Of a DNA stretch of 64,000 nucleotides, positions 63,309-64,000 are shown piece by piece. The notes under the pieces are model-generated. The model saw nothing but the letters and a program-made list of their open reading frames with translations, was not told the DNA's origin and did not search any database. Numbering within the stretch: the first letter of the stretch is position 1; every line of letters begins with the position of its first letter. A program made the translations under genes and the position numbers. The DNA is from Stomatohabitans albus (GTDB lineage: Bacteria > Actinomycetota > Nitriliruptoria > Euzebyales > Euzebyaceae), in the NCBI RefSeq assembly GCF_036336025.1, contig NZ_JAYKKE010000001.1:248001-312000 (forward strand). Reading direction: 5' to 3'.

Positions 63309-64000
63309 CTAGCGAGTGATTTGGGGAACGATTTCGTCCCTGGAGTCCAATACCTTCAACGCTTCACCAGGACTATAGATAAGTCGTTGCGGGCCAGGGA
63401 CGATAAACGGTCCAGATGTAGGAAGTGGACCTGCTTGAATCTTGGTGGGGTCCTCCATATCGACACACCCGATCCAAGCAGCATCGGATTCAGCCCAGAC
63501 ATACCAAGCAAAGGCAGGTGTCGCCGCAAGGAGCACCACCCCGCGTGGCCCGTTACTGGCTAGTGCTTTTCGTGTTTCACGGGGTAGCCATTCAATAGGG
63601 ATACCTTGTTTGCCCGATGCCTTGGGTTTAAAGGCTGCCGCCAGTGCTTCAACTTGCATTTGAGCGGCTTGACCCATCTCTAATCGACTGAGACGGTGAT
63701 AACCACGACCGAGTGGGGAAAGCGCAACGACGCTCCCAGATACCGACCTAGCCAAAGCCGATTTTGGATCTGACTGGATATCTGGTGTATCAGCACGTGG
63801 TATCTCAGTATTTGATGCCCCCTCACTCATCGTTGGTCCAAATGTGGCATGCGCAAGCTCTTCACTCAGTCGTTCCACCGGAGACACGGTGGCGCTTACC
63901 TGAGGGATTGGCGCTTTGGGGAAAGGGGTTTGATCTGGCGCTGTCTGGATACTTTCAGGGGAAAATAGTCCCAAGAGGGCCAGAATGAGCGCGGATGACG
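63309..64000 (-). CDS. Membrane-anchored protein of unknown function, 5' end off the right edge
   Basis: The minus-strand frame is still open at the right edge, so the N-terminus is missing. The visible part starts with a hydrophobic segment (ALILALLGLF), then a long Pro/Ser/Thr-rich linker (about 70 residues). A C-terminal domain of about 130 residues follows, with RGYHRLSRLEMGQAAQMQVEALAAAF, WLPRETRKALASNGPRGVVLLA and AWYVWAESDAAWIGCVDMED. No family recognised. A likely plan is a membrane anchor or signal with a soluble domain. Confidence 0.7.
   Translation of the reverse strand, partial: SSALILALLGLFSPESIQTAPDQTPFPKAPIPQVSATVSPVERLSEELAHATFGPTMSEGASNTEIPRADTPDIQSDPKSALARSVSGSVVALSPLGRGYHRLSRLEMGQAAQMQVEALAAAFKPKASGKQGIPIEWLPRETRKALASNGPRGVVLLAATPAFAWYVWAESDAAWIGCVDMEDPTKIQAGPLPTSGPFIVPGPQRLIYSPGEALKVLDSRDEIVPQITR

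Overview
The window looks like a chromosomal segment of an actinobacterium with moderate GC. Four things point that way: the argS-lysA-hom-thrC-thrB-rho-DUF1385 gene order, an MshB/Mca-type deacetylase, a PhoU/RegX3/SenX3-like locus, and an SpoIIM/RDD/DUF58/MoxR/DUF4350/DUF4129 cluster resembling mycobacterial Rv3690-Rv3695. A CW_binding_2 protein and the moderate GC would fit a deep lineage near Nitriliruptoria, but that placement is only inference. There are no rRNA, tRNA, CRISPR, phage or transposase genes.

Layout. 1-8.8 kb (minus): arginyl-tRNA synthetase, lysine and threonine synthesis, a Rho homologue that has lost its catalytic motifs, and a DUF1385 membrane protein cut by the left edge. 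8.9-18.8 kb: an alpha/beta hydrolase, the MoxR-type envelope cluster and a phosphohexomutase. 18.9-23.2 kb: a large acidic two-helix membrane protein of unknown function, a 7Fe ferredoxin and pyruvate kinase. 23.4-29.4 kb: a nucleoside-type ABC importer divergent from uracil phosphoribosyltransferase. 29.4-37.4 kb: RNase D, a PIG-L deacetylase, a radical SAM/SPASM protein with a His-rich HPGG tail, a secreted beta-helix/CW_binding_2 protein behind a possible iron box, and IspH. 37.5-42.7 kb: TrkA with two tandem TrkH paralogues, then endonuclease III. 42.7-50.6 kb: phosphate two-component system, PhoU, polyphosphate kinase, an RmlC-type epimerase, a cis-prenyltransferase, phosphofructokinase and GreA.

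50.6-52.6 kb is the strangest part. A cassette of three tiny overlapping ORFs occurs twice. The first copy drags along 105 bp of the 3' end of the neighbouring btuF gene (now with an in-frame stop) and is fused to a 201-bp internal piece of pfkA. 52.6-55.9 kb is a BtuFCD-type cobalamin importer, identified as such by a cobalamin riboswitch in its leader. 56-58.9 kb holds a thiol peroxidase with only one cysteine and an RNase II/R exonuclease. 58.9-60.3 kb has an AT-rich orphan gene, an unannotated 29-residue peptide gene with a strong ribosome site, a 22-bp perfect hairpin and a structured gap. 60.3-64 kb: fumarase, two tandem TRIC/UPF0126 membrane proteins and a membrane-anchored protein cut by the right edge.

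The best candidates for something undescribed are the catalytically dead Rho homologue, the duplicated micro-ORF cassette with its pfkA/btuF mosaic, the 29-residue peptide gene, and the iron-box-linked beta-helix surface protein. All calls come from reading the sequence by eye; no database search was run.
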